This document shows positions 36,455-45,027 of a stretch of DNA of 64,000 nt, one piece after another. This DNA is from Desulfofustis limnaeus (GTDB lineage Bacteria > Desulfobacterota > Desulfobulbia > Desulfobulbales > Desulfocapsaceae): assembly GCF_023169885.1 (NCBI RefSeq), contig NZ_AP025516.1, forward strand, positions 2,138,501-2,202,500, in the 5' to 3' direction. Each line of letters begins with the position of its first letter. Position 1 is the first letter of the stretch. The translations under genes and the position numbers were made by a program. The notes beneath the pieces were generated by a model that saw only the letters and a program-made list of their open reading frames with translations, did no database searches and had not been told where the DNA came from.

Positions 36455-36470
36455 TAGGTATGATTACCTA
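36455..36470. promoter_or_regulatory. Second dyad upstream of the WecA-PilZ gene
   Basis: TAGGTATGATTACCTA: perfect 6-bp arms TAGGTA/TACCTA with a 4-nt centre, in an AT-rich stretch where the minus-strand promoter is expected. It is a candidate operator, by symmetry and position only. Confidence 0.4.
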
Positions 36471-36541
36471 AAAACGAATATTTTTGTCAGGCTGTGCCGG
36501 CCGGTGCCGCTCGCGTTGCCCTTCGGATGGACACATGAATC

Positions 36542-36570
36542 TTGACACAGTATGCACGCATCAATAAGAT
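36542..36570 (+). promoter_or_regulatory. Sigma-70 promoter of vapBC with adjacent palindrome
   Basis: TTGACA (36542-36547), 17-bp spacer, TAAGAT (36565-36570). The palindrome TATGCATA (36571-36578) covers the predicted start site and is a plausible VapBC autoregulation site. Confidence 0.65.
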
Positions 36571-36609
36571 TATGCATATTCCCCCCTCACTCGAAGCCAA
36601 GGAAAGAGC

Positions 36610-36807
36610 ATGAGAACTACCTTAGACTTGCCGGAAGATCTGCTGGCAGAAGCCATGCGAGCCACGCGCATTAAGACCAAGACCAAGGTGATTACCACGG
36701 CCTTGGAAGAGATGATCCGCAAGAGAAAGATCGCGGCATTAAAACGCTACAAAGGAACCGTCGATCTTCCCATCGATCTCAATACACTCCGCAAACGAAG
36801 CGAATGA
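36610..36807 (+). CDS. vapB: VapB-type antitoxin (ribbon-helix-helix)
   Basis: 65 residues. MRTTLDLPEDLLAEAMRAT opens with the RHH beta-strand and helix; TKVITTALEEMIRKRKIAAL is the second helix of this DNA-binding fold in VapB/DUF2191 antitoxins. A good ribosome-binding site (AAGGAAAG) precedes the ATG. It overlaps the VapC start by 4 nt. It binds and blocks the toxin and represses the operon, probably at the TATGCATA palindrome. Confidence 0.85.
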   Translation: MRTTLDLPEDLLAEAMRATRIKTKTKVITTALEEMIRKRKIAALKRYKGTVDLPIDLNTLRKRSE

Positions 36808-37208
36808 TTCTGGTAGACAGCTCGGTTTGGATCGACTACTTCAGAAGTGGAGAGCATACCGGCTTGCTCGATCAGTACCTTGAAGAAGATGTTATCGTCA
36901 TCAACGATCTGATCCTCGCCGAATTGATCCCCTTTCTCCAGGTCCGCAAGCAGAAACAAATTATCTCTTTGCTGACATCCATCCACAATCAAAAACTGAC
37001 CATCGCCTGGGACCAACTGATTGCCTTCCAGTACAGCTGCCTCATGGCCGGCATAAACGGCATCGGCATTCCCCACCTGATTATTGCCCAGCATGCCATT
37101 CAAAACAATTTCATCCTCTATTCGCTTGATCGTCATTTTTCCTTGATCCAGCGAGTCATCCCAGCATTAGAACTTACGCAAAGGGCCATCAGATCAGATG
37201 CAACTTAA
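36804..37208 (+). CDS. vapC: VapC-type PIN-domain ribonuclease toxin
   Basis: 134 residues. ILVDSSVWIDYFR gives the first PIN aspartate, NDLILAELIPFL the Glu, and GIPHLIIAQHAI with LYSLDRHF the late acidic positions; in GIPHLIIA the usual Asp (xxDxxIA) is His, so one metal ligand may be weakened. VapC toxins cut tRNA or rRNA. Its end overlaps the next gene by 11 nt, so the nucleotidyltransferase gene is read from the same mRNA. Confidence 0.85.
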   Translation: MILVDSSVWIDYFRSGEHTGLLDQYLEEDVIVINDLILAELIPFLQVRKQKQIISLLTSIHNQKLTIAWDQLIAFQYSCLMAGINGIGIPHLIIAQHAIQNNFILYSLDRHFSLIQRVIPALELTQRAIRSDAT

Positions 37209-38244
37209 CCAAATCTATGACCGCCAGCGTCTTGCTCTCGCTCCGTTTACCACGCACATGCCTGATAGAAAGCTGACCGAAACCTTTTCGGAGATGGGCC
37301 GCAAAGAAAAGGATGATTTCTTCTCATTTCTTATGGCAAATAATCTCGGGTCGGCATGGTCAGAGAAATTAGGCTGGAAAACCATCGAAACCTTATGGAC
37401 GCCAGAGCAAATTCAGCACGTGGCAGAAGAAAAAAAACGCAACGGTCTTGTCTATCGGCAGCAAATCGCAGCACTGTATCAGATAGCGCGTTTACTTGAA
37501 AAACTCTCTATTCCACATGCCTTTATTAAGGGAGCCCATACGAGAGAGATCGCTTATACCAACCCGGTTACCCGACCATCGGTAGATCTCGACCTGCTGA
37601 TCGCAGAAACGGACCGGGAAGAAGTTATTGCTTCACTCAAATCCCAGGGATACACCTTGCACGTTCTGCCGAACAACCTCACCCATGAAGCATCTCTAGT
37701 GAAGGGCTGTGTCTCCATCGACCTCCACTGGCATATTCTCCGACCGGGGCGAGTCCCGAAAACACTTACATCGGAACTCCTTGATAACCGCGTCAAACAA
37801 ATATATTATTGGAGTCTCGGCAACGAAGACCATCTTTTCACCATGTTGGTCCACTCGGTCTTCTCGAAATATTCCTCGACGATGCACAGCGGGCTGATCA
37901 GGCTCCTGGACCTGCTGTACTGGCTGGGCACACAACCGATAGAATGGCAAAGAGTGGTGAACCGTCTTGAACGGACCGGGCTCAAAAGTGCTGCCTGGAT
38001 AACCGTGGAGTACCTGAGACTCCTCACTGGCGTAACCCCTCCCCAGCAGGTGATGGATCAATTATTGCCGGGAAAGGTAAAGGAAAGGTATTTGAACACG
38101 TGGATTCATGCCGACCTGCCGAGCCGGCTGGAACGATGGCCGTTCATCGTCAAGATGGGCTTTACCCTCTTCGCACACGACCGGCCGGGGCAACTCGTCA
38201 ACTTTGCCCGAACGTTTTTCTTCGATAAGCTAGCAGCGAAATAG
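37198..38244 (+). CDS. Nucleotidyltransferase family protein (PF14907-like)
   Basis: 348 residues. IPHAFIKGAHTREIAYTNP followed by RPSVDLDLLIAETDRE is the G-x-R/D-x-D core of NTP_transf_5-type proteins; the long C-terminal part is helical with VSIDLHWHIL and DLLYWLG typical of this group. Members often sit in peptide-modification clusters with PqqD, HprK-like and S24/S26 proteins, and such a cluster lies 13 kb downstream here. Its start overlaps VapC by 11 nt. Whether it belongs to the TA module or to the RiPP system is open. Confidence 0.7.
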   Translation: MQLNQIYDRQRLALAPFTTHMPDRKLTETFSEMGRKEKDDFFSFLMANNLGSAWSEKLGWKTIETLWTPEQIQHVAEEKKRNGLVYRQQIAALYQIARLLEKLSIPHAFIKGAHTREIAYTNPVTRPSVDLDLLIAETDREEVIASLKSQGYTLHVLPNNLTHEASLVKGCVSIDLHWHILRPGRVPKTLTSELLDNRVKQIYYWSLGNEDHLFTMLVHSVFSKYSSTMHSGLIRLLDLLYWLGTQPIEWQRVVNRLERTGLKSAAWITVEYLRLLTGVTPPQQVMDQLLPGKVKERYLNTWIHADLPSRLERWPFIVKMGFTLFAHDRPGQLVNFARTFFFDKLAAK

Positions 38245-38419
38245 CGACAGGTGAACAATCGGAGTCTTGCGTATCCCAAGAATGTAACTTTTCAAAATAA
38301 AAGAACATAATTTGCCTGCTAAAATGGCTTAGGTTTATGGCCAGAAGGCTCATAATCATCGATTTTTCCGCTCCCAAGAATCACTGCCCTATAGGGTAAC
38401 CGGACATTTTTCAGCTATG

Positions 38420-39271
38420 TCAAGGAGCCATAGCAACGAGAACCGGAGGGATTGAAACACGAACGAAGTACTGCGGTAACTTTCGTACTGGTTTGAACAG
38501 CAGAGTCCACGGGTAGGGTCGCAAACCATTCACGTGCCAAGCCCGCCTATCCATGCGGTTGGCGAGTAGGCGATGTGCCAAAGTGGCATTGCTAACACCA
38601 CCGATACGCATTCTGACCAATACCTCAGGAAGATGAAAGGATGTGATCCTATGCTTAAACAATAATCGCAACATCAATTCATAGTCTGCAGCCGAACCCA
38701 TATCAAGGCGGAACCCCCCAAACCTCTCATAAACACTTCGACGCACAAAAAAAGTCGGATGCGGTGGCATCCATCCCCACTTGAACTTTTCACAGTTAAA
38801 CCGCCCTGATCTCCAATGTCGTACCACGGCAAAGCGCCCTGCAGCCCCACACTCTTGCCCTCTCCTTATAACCCGCACATACTCGAGATCCCCATAACAA
38901 CTCATCACCGTTTGATCATCAAAGACCTCCGCAACCTTTGTCATGACCTCGGGAGTGGTATAAAAATCATCCGAATTGAGAATGCCGACCACATCTCCAG
39001 TAGCCAGTCTAATTCCCTTGTTCATGGCGTCGTAGATGCCGTTATCTGGTTCGCTGATGACAAAGGAACGCGGGCTGACGGTTCGGACTATCTCAAGTGT
39101 CTCATCAACTGAACCACCATCTACGACAATATGTTCGAGCGGCAAGGTCTGCGCTTTGATGCTATTCAGGCAGTCGACTACGGTGTCGGCGACATTGTAA
39201 GTGGCGGTTATTATAGATATCGTCACATCGGATCTGGCTTTCAAAAGCACCTGTTTCGCGTTTGAATTCAC
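38420..39271 (-). CDS. Family 2 glycosyltransferase
   Basis: 283 residues. ISIITATYNVADTVVDCLNSI, HIVVDGGSVDETLEIV and LATGDVVGILNSDDFYTT give the GT-A core with an SDD metal motif; the downstream WMPPHPTFFVRRSVYERFGGF is typical of WcaA-like enzymes. It is cytoplasmic, probably adding a hexose to the lipid-linked repeat unit. Overlaps the preceding SGNH gene by 4 nt. Confidence 0.9.
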   Translation of the reverse strand: MNSNAKQVLLKARSDVTISIITATYNVADTVVDCLNSIKAQTLPLEHIVVDGGSVDETLEIVRTVSPRSFVISEPDNGIYDAMNKGIRLATGDVVGILNSDDFYTTPEVMTKVAEVFDDQTVMSCYGDLEYVRVIRRGQECGAAGRFAVVRHWRSGRFNCEKFKWGWMPPHPTFFVRRSVYERFGGFRLDMGSAADYELMLRLLFKHRITSFHLPEVLVRMRIGGVSNATLAHRLLANRMDRRAWHVNGLRPYPWTLLFKPVRKLPQYFVRVSIPPVLVAMAP

Positions 39272-40242
39272 TGCCGTGCGGAGTCTATCAAAGAAGACAG
39301 TCCACTCCGCAACACCTCGGCCAGAACCCTCTGGCCCCCTTCGTCGGGATGAATATTATCACGATACACCGAGGCCCCATTATCAAGTGCCGCTGCGACA
39401 GATGGAGCAGCCTCAACGCTTTTCACCCCCAATTCCCTGGCCAGATCTCCAAGGTCAGCAAAACCAGATTCCGGACCCACTGCGGCCACCTCATCACGCT
39501 CCGGCCAGTGCACAACCATGAGTGCCGCTCCAGCAGACCGGGCGGCAAGCAAAAACGCGCTCAAATCGGCAAGTCCCCGTGCTCGGTCACACTCCTTTTT
39601 GTCTTGCACCACTGGCCGATCCGGCATAAAGATCGGCACATAGCGAGGCAGATACCGGGTGATACCTTCAGAGAGGGCCGACAGCGGCTTTTTCGATGGA
39701 TGAGTGATCGGGTCAAGGGGGGTGAAAGTCGGGCTGTCACACACGTCATGACTTGACACTACTAACACCACCACGTCCGCACCGAAAAATCCGTAAGTCT
39801 GGCTATAAGCCAACCAGTTGCCAGGCCCCCAACTGCCGGCAGAGACATTGCCGACTACGACCTTCCTGCCGCCGGCTAAGGAAAAGAGCTCATCCTTGAG
39901 TAGTGTTGTTGCCAGGTTTTCATGATCGGTCAGATTGCCACCGTTGACCACTGAATCCCCGAATACCAGCAAGCGCAATTCATCTTCACCTTTGTGTACA
40001 GCAAAGGGTTCAGACCGCATACCATATCCATTAACGAGAAATCGATTACCGAACCGCTGGACATCTTGATCCGGGGTGTACATATATTCAATGCGTGGAT
40101 GGGTAGTCGAAAGAGGCGGGTCACCAAGTCCCAGAACGAAGCGAGCAAACCATTCGCCAGCGACCAACAGTGCACAAATGGAGACCATCAGAATAGGCAA
40201 TTTTCTCGCAATTTTTTTTCCGCTATGTTTAGCAGCTGCCAT
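39268..40242 (-). CDS. SGNH/GDSL-family hydrolase-like protein, membrane anchored
   Basis: 324 residues. One N-terminal membrane segment (LPILMVSICALLVAGEWFARFVL), then LLVFGDSVVNGG (GDS nucleophile block), VVGNVSAGSWGPGNW (block II-III Gly/Asn) and DNIHPDEGGQRVLAEVL (Asp-x-x-His block). A periplasmic esterase or acyltransferase acting on a glycan is likely. It is translationally coupled to the GT2 gene downstream (4-nt overlap) and 2 nt from the upstream glycosyltransferase. Confidence 0.75.
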   Translation of the reverse strand: MAAAKHSGKKIARKLPILMVSICALLVAGEWFARFVLGLGDPPLSTTHPRIEYMYTPDQDVQRFGNRFLVNGYGMRSEPFAVHKGEDELRLLVFGDSVVNGGNLTDHENLATTLLKDELFSLAGGRKVVVGNVSAGSWGPGNWLAYSQTYGFFGADVVVLVVSSHDVCDSPTFTPLDPITHPSKKPLSALSEGITRYLPRYVPIFMPDRPVVQDKKECDRARGLADLSAFLLAARSAGAALMVVHWPERDEVAAVGPESGFADLGDLARELGVKSVEAAPSVAAALDNGASVYRDNIHPDEGGQRVLAEVLRSGLSSLIDSARQ

Positions 40243-40244
40243 AA

Positions 40245-41132
40245 TTAGAAACCACTACCTTTCAACTTCAATTCATAAATCTTTGCTCGTACCTGATTGA
40301 TATAACTCGCTCGTATCCGACAGGCAATCAATCCCTCTCTTCCTTCAAGGAAACCTAATTTAAAGAAATAATGATACCAAAACCACAACCACGGCTCGAA
40401 AGGAAGTCGGACAACCAACTTTTTTAAAGCACGGCGCCTCTCCTGAGAGTTTCCAAACAGTTTCGGAGTAATAGTTTCTCGACCATAACTACCGGTAGTA
40501 AGATAAAGGTAACGAAGGCGAGCTTCCCATGTAGAGTACTTGTTATGTCGAGATATGTATGCTTCTAGTCCTTTAAAATCCTCATGAATGAGCGGTGTAG
40601 TAAGCCTTCCGATAGTCCCATCAACCATTACACGCTCATGTACTTCCATATCAAGGCCGCTAGGATCATCATCGAAGATTCGTTCAAAACTAGCCTTTCC
40701 AGTCTTGAAAAGCAGTATTGCAGAGTGGGAAAAACCACCATACACCATCCGGCGCCCAAGAAAATGAAATCCCTTAGTCACCATAAAGGCATCGTATTTT
40801 GATTTTTCAGTAATTACTTCTGCTATTTCGCACCACAGTTTCTCCGGAATCACCTCATCCGCATCCAGCAACAATACCCATGGAGTGTCTATAGGCAAAG
40901 TATCCAACGCCCACTGCCGTTTTTTGGGATAACCACCTTTATAATCAAACTGGAGAACCTCAGCTCCCCATCGCCGAGCAATCTCAGCAGTGTCATCAGT
41001 GCTGTGCGAATCAAGCAAAACAACATGTGCAACTGGCCCCAATGCTGAAAAACAACGAGGTAAATTTGCAGCTTCGTTTTTTGCCGCAAGTATCACCGTG
41101 ATGGGTAATTTTTCCATTTTTTCTTGCTTCAT
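40245..41132 (-). CDS. Family 2 glycosyltransferase (WaaE/KdtX-like)
   Basis: 295 residues from the ATG at 41132; an in-frame TTG lies further upstream. ITVILAAKNEAANLPRCF, VVLLDSHSTDDTAEIARRW and VLLLDADEVI give the GT-A core with DAD. QFDYKGGYPKKRQWAL is typical of WaaE-type beta-1,4-glucosyltransferases of the lipopolysaccharide core. The C-terminal PFEPWLWFWYHYFFKLGFL may contact the membrane. It is part of the 38.4-42.4 kb glycan block. Confidence 0.85.
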   Translation of the reverse strand: MKQEKMEKLPITVILAAKNEAANLPRCFSALGPVAHVVLLDSHSTDDTAEIARRWGAEVLQFDYKGGYPKKRQWALDTLPIDTPWVLLLDADEVIPEKLWCEIAEVITEKSKYDAFMVTKGFHFLGRRMVYGGFSHSAILLFKTGKASFERIFDDDPSGLDMEVHERVMVDGTIGRLTTPLIHEDFKGLEAYISRHNKYSTWEARLRYLYLTTGSYGRETITPKLFGNSQERRRALKKLVVRLPFEPWLWFWYHYFFKLGFLEGREGLIACRIRASYINQVRAKIYELKLKGSGF

Positions 41133-41201
41133 TAATTTGGGTGAGGCAACGAGATAGATACTGTTCCTCGTTGAACGTGAGGACAACTGTGACTATCTAC
41201 A

Positions 41202-41841
41202 TTACTTGCGAGCTATTGCGACCATCGACTTAGCCAGTGCAGGTATGCGCTCCACCCGCCTCAAACGGATGTCACCAAAACCCGCCTCACGCAAAAGACG
41301 GTCCAATGTATCGACAGACCAGAACTTTATGTGGTCATGATCCCATAGGACTGAAAAATGACCATCCATCTTGCCGGTCACGGCCATTGCCAGATTTTTC
41401 CAGTATCCGTGATAAGGAGTGGATACAATTGCGGTACCTCCCTGCTCCACAAGGGCGAATAGCGTTGAAGCCCAACGTCGGGGAAAATACACATGTGCAA
41501 CAACCTCCAAGCTGATCACTACGGGAAAGCTACCATACTGTGCAAAAAGATTTTCATAGGCCGACCCCTGTTCGAGGCGAAGGCCGGGAAAACACGCGTT
41601 TGCCTGGGAAATTCTTTCAGCAGAAGGATCAACCCTCGTTACTTCACAACCATCTTAGCCAATTCATTGGCAAAACTTCCATTACCACAGCCTAGATGGA
41701 AAACCCTCTACCCCCCACCCCCGAACTCGAAAGACTGGCTTCTATCTGAGACATTTCAGCCATCAACGGCGACAAAAGATAATCATGGGCACAGCTGAGT
41801 TTTGCATCTTTCCATTGGTAACCGTCAATGTCATTTTTCAT
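41202..41841 (-). pseudogene. SAM-dependent methyltransferase, disrupted by frameshifts
   Basis: The downstream part (residues ISLEVVAHVYFPRRW onward, 41202-41519) is a class I methyltransferase C-terminus. Reading upstream in other frames recovers the rest: a start at 41841 (MKNDIDGYQWKDAKL), the SAM-binding LGCGNGSFANELAKM, then GCEVTRVDPSAERISQANA. The breaks fall at G runs near 41708-41717 and 41657-41660, so the gene has at least two frame changes. Either the gene has decayed or these are homopolymer sequencing errors; if errors, the intact protein would be about 210 residues. Confidence 0.75.
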
Positions 41842-41859
41842 CGTCTCATTGCCTTTCCT

Positions 41860-42408
41860 CTAACTCCCCTCTGCGTAAAGTGCGCGCTTTTTTTCCGGTA
41901 CAGCCGGATTTCCACGCGCTACCGTCCACGGGGGTATGTCTTTGAATACGCTGGAACGCGCTGTCACTACTGCACCGTCACCGATTTTCACCCCTGGCCC
42001 AACAAATACATCAGCAGTAATCCACACTCGTTCACCAATGTTGATCGGCGCAGTCACCAAAGGCATTTCTGTCTGGGTGTAATTGTGACTGGCGGTACAG
42101 AGAAAACTGTATTGACTCACTGTGGTATGCGAGCCAATGTATATTCTATCGACGCAATAACAATCAACCTTTTCGCTCAGACATGCGTAATCTCCCATCT
42201 CCAAATTCCACGGTGCCCAGATTCTAGCAGAGGGATAAGGATGTACCGATTTCCCAAGTTTAGCACCAAAAAGACGTAGCAAAAAACAACGCCAATTATG
42301 CATAAAACGAGGCGTTGGGCGATAGAACAACAGCCAAACAACGTGCCAAACGCCCCGTCCTACCTTGTTTGATAAAGAAATGTGATAAGTGCGAAGCTCT
42401 ATGCTCAT
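41860..42408 (-). CDS. WcaF-like acetyltransferase (left-handed beta-helix)
   Basis: 182 residues from the ATG at 42408. GKSVHPYPSARIWAPWNLEMG, then repeated hexapeptides (VDCYCVDRIYIGSHTTVSQ, INIGERVWITADVFVGPGVKIGDGAVV) form the trimeric LbH fold, and the catalytic His is likely in ASHNYT. The N-terminus (WHVVWLLFYRPTPRFMHNWR) matches colanic-acid-type WcaF proteins. It O-acetylates a sugar of the repeat unit at the cytoplasmic side. The neighbouring methyltransferase gene is 18 nt downstream. Confidence 0.88.
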   Translation of the reverse strand: MSIELRTYHISLSNKVGRGVWHVVWLLFYRPTPRFMHNWRCFLLRLFGAKLGKSVHPYPSARIWAPWNLEMGDYACLSEKVDCYCVDRIYIGSHTTVSQYSFLCTASHNYTQTEMPLVTAPINIGERVWITADVFVGPGVKIGDGAVVTARSSVFKDIPPWTVARGNPAVPEKKRALYAEGS

Positions 42409-42575
42409 GTATTTACTCAACAGAAGGGAAACATAAATAATACAAAATAAAAAAGATCGATTTGATATCTTTTCAACCCCATGTTTGCATAATCTACACT
42501 GGTTCCTCTATTGTCCTAAGAGTGGTTAACTATCGTGTCTATCAAAAGGTTGTGTTTATCCAGGATAAAAATTAA

Positions 42576-43610
42576 TCAGATTAATTTAGCCTCTTTAAAA
42601 TAAGATTCAATTTGTTTAATCCAGTCAAATATTTCTGCTACAATGATGTTTCTGTTAGGCTTAAAAGAATATCCCTCCACCCCATAAGGAGTAGAGATGA
42701 AGGCAATACCATTTTCTAGCCATTCTAATACCTTAAACTTAACCCCGCCTCCAAGAAGATCAGGGTTTATAAAAAGCCCTTCTCCTGCCATAGGAATGCT
42801 CTCACCGTTGTAATCCCCATGATGTAAAATTCCTTTAGAAGGACAGTGATATTCAGCCCCACCTCTCCCCCATAAGTGAAAATTGATTGTGGGCCATCTA
42901 TTTTTTAATGGCTGAAAGACTTCAGAAATGAATTTTTTAATACCTGGAGTCTGGTGATGTGCATGAGATCCAAAATATACAAAATCAGGTTTTCTTGGGT
43001 ATGTCGGAAAAACTTGATTAGAGACTATGGGACTCCAAACACTTGACTCACGACCAGGAAACATTAGTTCAAAAAATTTTTGTTCTATATCGTTAATGAA
43101 AATGGGATATGCTTTTCGATCATTGAGAATGATTGATTCCAGCCTAGAGAAAATGAATAAATTGAAATTAAATTTTAAGTTTCTAGTCATTCGTCTAACC
43201 TTCTGCCTCTTCAAGGCCAAACTAAACAGGTTATGGAACCGCACGCTAATTTCAATGTTAGGGAATAATTTTCTTGTAGCTTTGTACATCATGACGTCAC
43301 CACAAAATATTCCTGAAAAAGTAGCACCTGATACTTTATTTGCCAAAGAAGAAACTAATAAATCAGTCGAAGGTCGTAACAGTAAAGTGTTTAATATTCT
43401 TTCACTAGAAAACTTATTAGGACGCTGAATGCAGTTAAAATTTTCAGGAACTTTTTGATTACCGTGATTGTATACAATGACCTGATCATTTTTATCGATA
43501 TTCAACTTTTTAATATCCAATGCAACGGCCTTGTTATAACCTCCATCTCCAACAGGAGAAACAGGCAATAGAACAAGTCTCATCCCCTTCTGGTTTTCTA
43601 TCTTTTCCAT
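42576..43610 (-). CDS. Glycosyltransferase, GT-B fold (family 4-like)
   Basis: 344 residues, AT-rich coding. RLVLLPVSPVGDGGYNKAVAL is a GT-B N-terminal loop; PDFVYFGSHAHHQTPGIKKF starts the second Rossmann half, and NPDLLGGGVKFKVLEWLENGIA with a following STPYGVEGY contains the E-x7-E donor-site helix. Specificity unknown. The IS5-type element begins 60 nt before its start, so its original promoter or upstream gene link may have been cut. Confidence 0.75.
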   Translation of the reverse strand: MEKIENQKGMRLVLLPVSPVGDGGYNKAVALDIKKLNIDKNDQVIVYNHGNQKVPENFNCIQRPNKFSSERILNTLLLRPSTDLLVSSLANKVSGATFSGIFCGDVMMYKATRKLFPNIEISVRFHNLFSLALKRQKVRRMTRNLKFNFNLFIFSRLESIILNDRKAYPIFINDIEQKFFELMFPGRESSVWSPIVSNQVFPTYPRKPDFVYFGSHAHHQTPGIKKFISEVFQPLKNRWPTINFHLWGRGGAEYHCPSKGILHHGDYNGESIPMAGEGLFINPDLLGGGVKFKVLEWLENGIAFISTPYGVEGYSFKPNRNIIVAEIFDWIKQIESYFKEAKLI

Positions 43611-43670
43611 TTAATATAAATCTACCTTTCCCTTTTCATTAATATTGTTTACATTTTTAAACAGCATTAA

Positions 43671-45004
43671 GGGTTCCTTGAAAAATAGGGGCTAAAAATC
43701 TGGCAAATTATTCAAAAAAATCAGCGAAAAATCTCTGAAAATATATTAATATCAACACGTTGGTTATGATATCACCATTTCATTCCCCCTTTTCAGAGAT
43801 AGCGCCATGACACAATTCGGCCTCTTCGATTATCACAAGCGACTCTCCCGGATCGATAAAGCCGGTGATCCCCTGATCGAACTCAATAAGGTGGTTGATT
43901 GGGAACAGTTCCGTGTCCTCATCAACCGTGCACTTGAGAAACCGCGTAAATCTCCAGCCGGTGCCAAGGGCTACGACCCAATCCTGCTGTTCAAGATCCT
44001 GATTCTCCAGTCTTTGTACAATCTCTCCGACGAGGCCATGGAGTATCAGATCCTTGATCGCTATTCGTTTTCCCGGTTCCTTGGTATTCGTGAAGGTTCC
44101 AAGGTGCCCGATGCCACCACCATCTTCCGCTTCCGGGATGAACTGGCCAAAGCCGGCGTGGTGGAGCTGCTGTTTACCCAGTTCGATCAGTTCCTCCGTG
44201 AGCATGGCTTTCGTGCGCAAAAGGGCCAGATTGTCGATGCCTCCATTATCCGCGTTCCCACTCAGCGCAACAGCCGGGAAGAAAACGAAGATATCAAAGC
44301 CGGCACACCCATCACCTCATGGGACGAACCGAAACGCCGGCAAAAAGATACCGATGCCCGCTGGACCAAGAAGAACGGCAAAGCGTTCTTTGGCTACAAG
44401 AACCATGTCAGTATCGACGTCGGTCACAAGTTCATTCGCAGCTATGAGGTCACCGACGCCAGTGTCCATGACAGTCAAGTGTTTACCGAGCTGCTTGACC
44501 CGGAAAATACCAGTAATGACGTCTGGGCCGATTCTGCGTACCGTTCCGAAGAATCGTTGCAGGAGTTGGCACAACAAGGGTTTCAAGAACACCTGCAGCT
44601 CAAGGGCAACCGGCACCGAAAGCTGACCGACGAAGAGCGCCAGGCGAATCGGACCAGATCGAAGATCCGTAGCCGTGTCGAACATGTCTTCGGGGTGATG
44701 GCCATGCGTACCGGCAGTACACTGATGCGCGGGATTGGCATGGTCAGAATCAGGGCCAAGATCGGCTTGCGCAATTTGGCTTACAATGTGAGCCGTTTTG
44801 CACTGCTGGCCACCGCTTAACAGCAGACGTGCGCCTTCAGAACGTAGAAGGCGCTCACCGGCTCCTGAAAGAGCGATACGTGAGATCAAGAGAGCAGAAA
44901 ATCGTCTCATGGCCGTCATAGTTTGACGAAAAACGGTGTTCATGAGTGCAGATTTTTACGGCGCAACAACGCGTTTATTGAAAATGGCATTATTCAAGGT
45001 GCCC
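43671..45004 (+). mobile_element. IS5-type insertion sequence, complete
   Basis: 1334 bp with imperfect terminal inverted repeats: left GGGTTCCTTGAAAAAT, right (complement) GGGCACCTTGAATAAT. Both ends are flanked by TTAA (43667-43670 and 45005-45008), a likely 4-bp target duplication. It carries one intact transposase gene and separates two glycosyltransferase genes of the variable block. Confidence 0.85.
43807..44820 (+). CDS. IS5-family transposase
   Basis: 337 residues, intact. The N-terminal DUF772-like region (FRVLINRALEKPRKSPAGAKGYDPILLFKILILQ) precedes a DDE domain: QIVDASIIRVP (first Asp), NDVWADSAYRSEE (second Asp) and RIEH-type RSRVEHVFGVMAM (Glu). GC content is higher than in the glycosyltransferase genes on both sides, which shows separate origin. 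Being intact, the element may still be active. Confidence 0.95.
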   Translation: MTQFGLFDYHKRLSRIDKAGDPLIELNKVVDWEQFRVLINRALEKPRKSPAGAKGYDPILLFKILILQSLYNLSDEAMEYQILDRYSFSRFLGIREGSKVPDATTIFRFRDELAKAGVVELLFTQFDQFLREHGFRAQKGQIVDASIIRVPTQRNSREENEDIKAGTPITSWDEPKRRQKDTDARWTKKNGKAFFGYKNHVSIDVGHKFIRSYEVTDASVHDSQVFTELLDPENTSNDVWADSAYRSEESLQELAQQGFQEHLQLKGNRHRKLTDEERQANRTRSKIRSRVEHVFGVMAMRTGSTLMRGIGMVRIRAKIGLRNLAYNVSRFALLATA

Positions 45005-45027
45005 TTAAGAAGAAAACCATTGATCTA

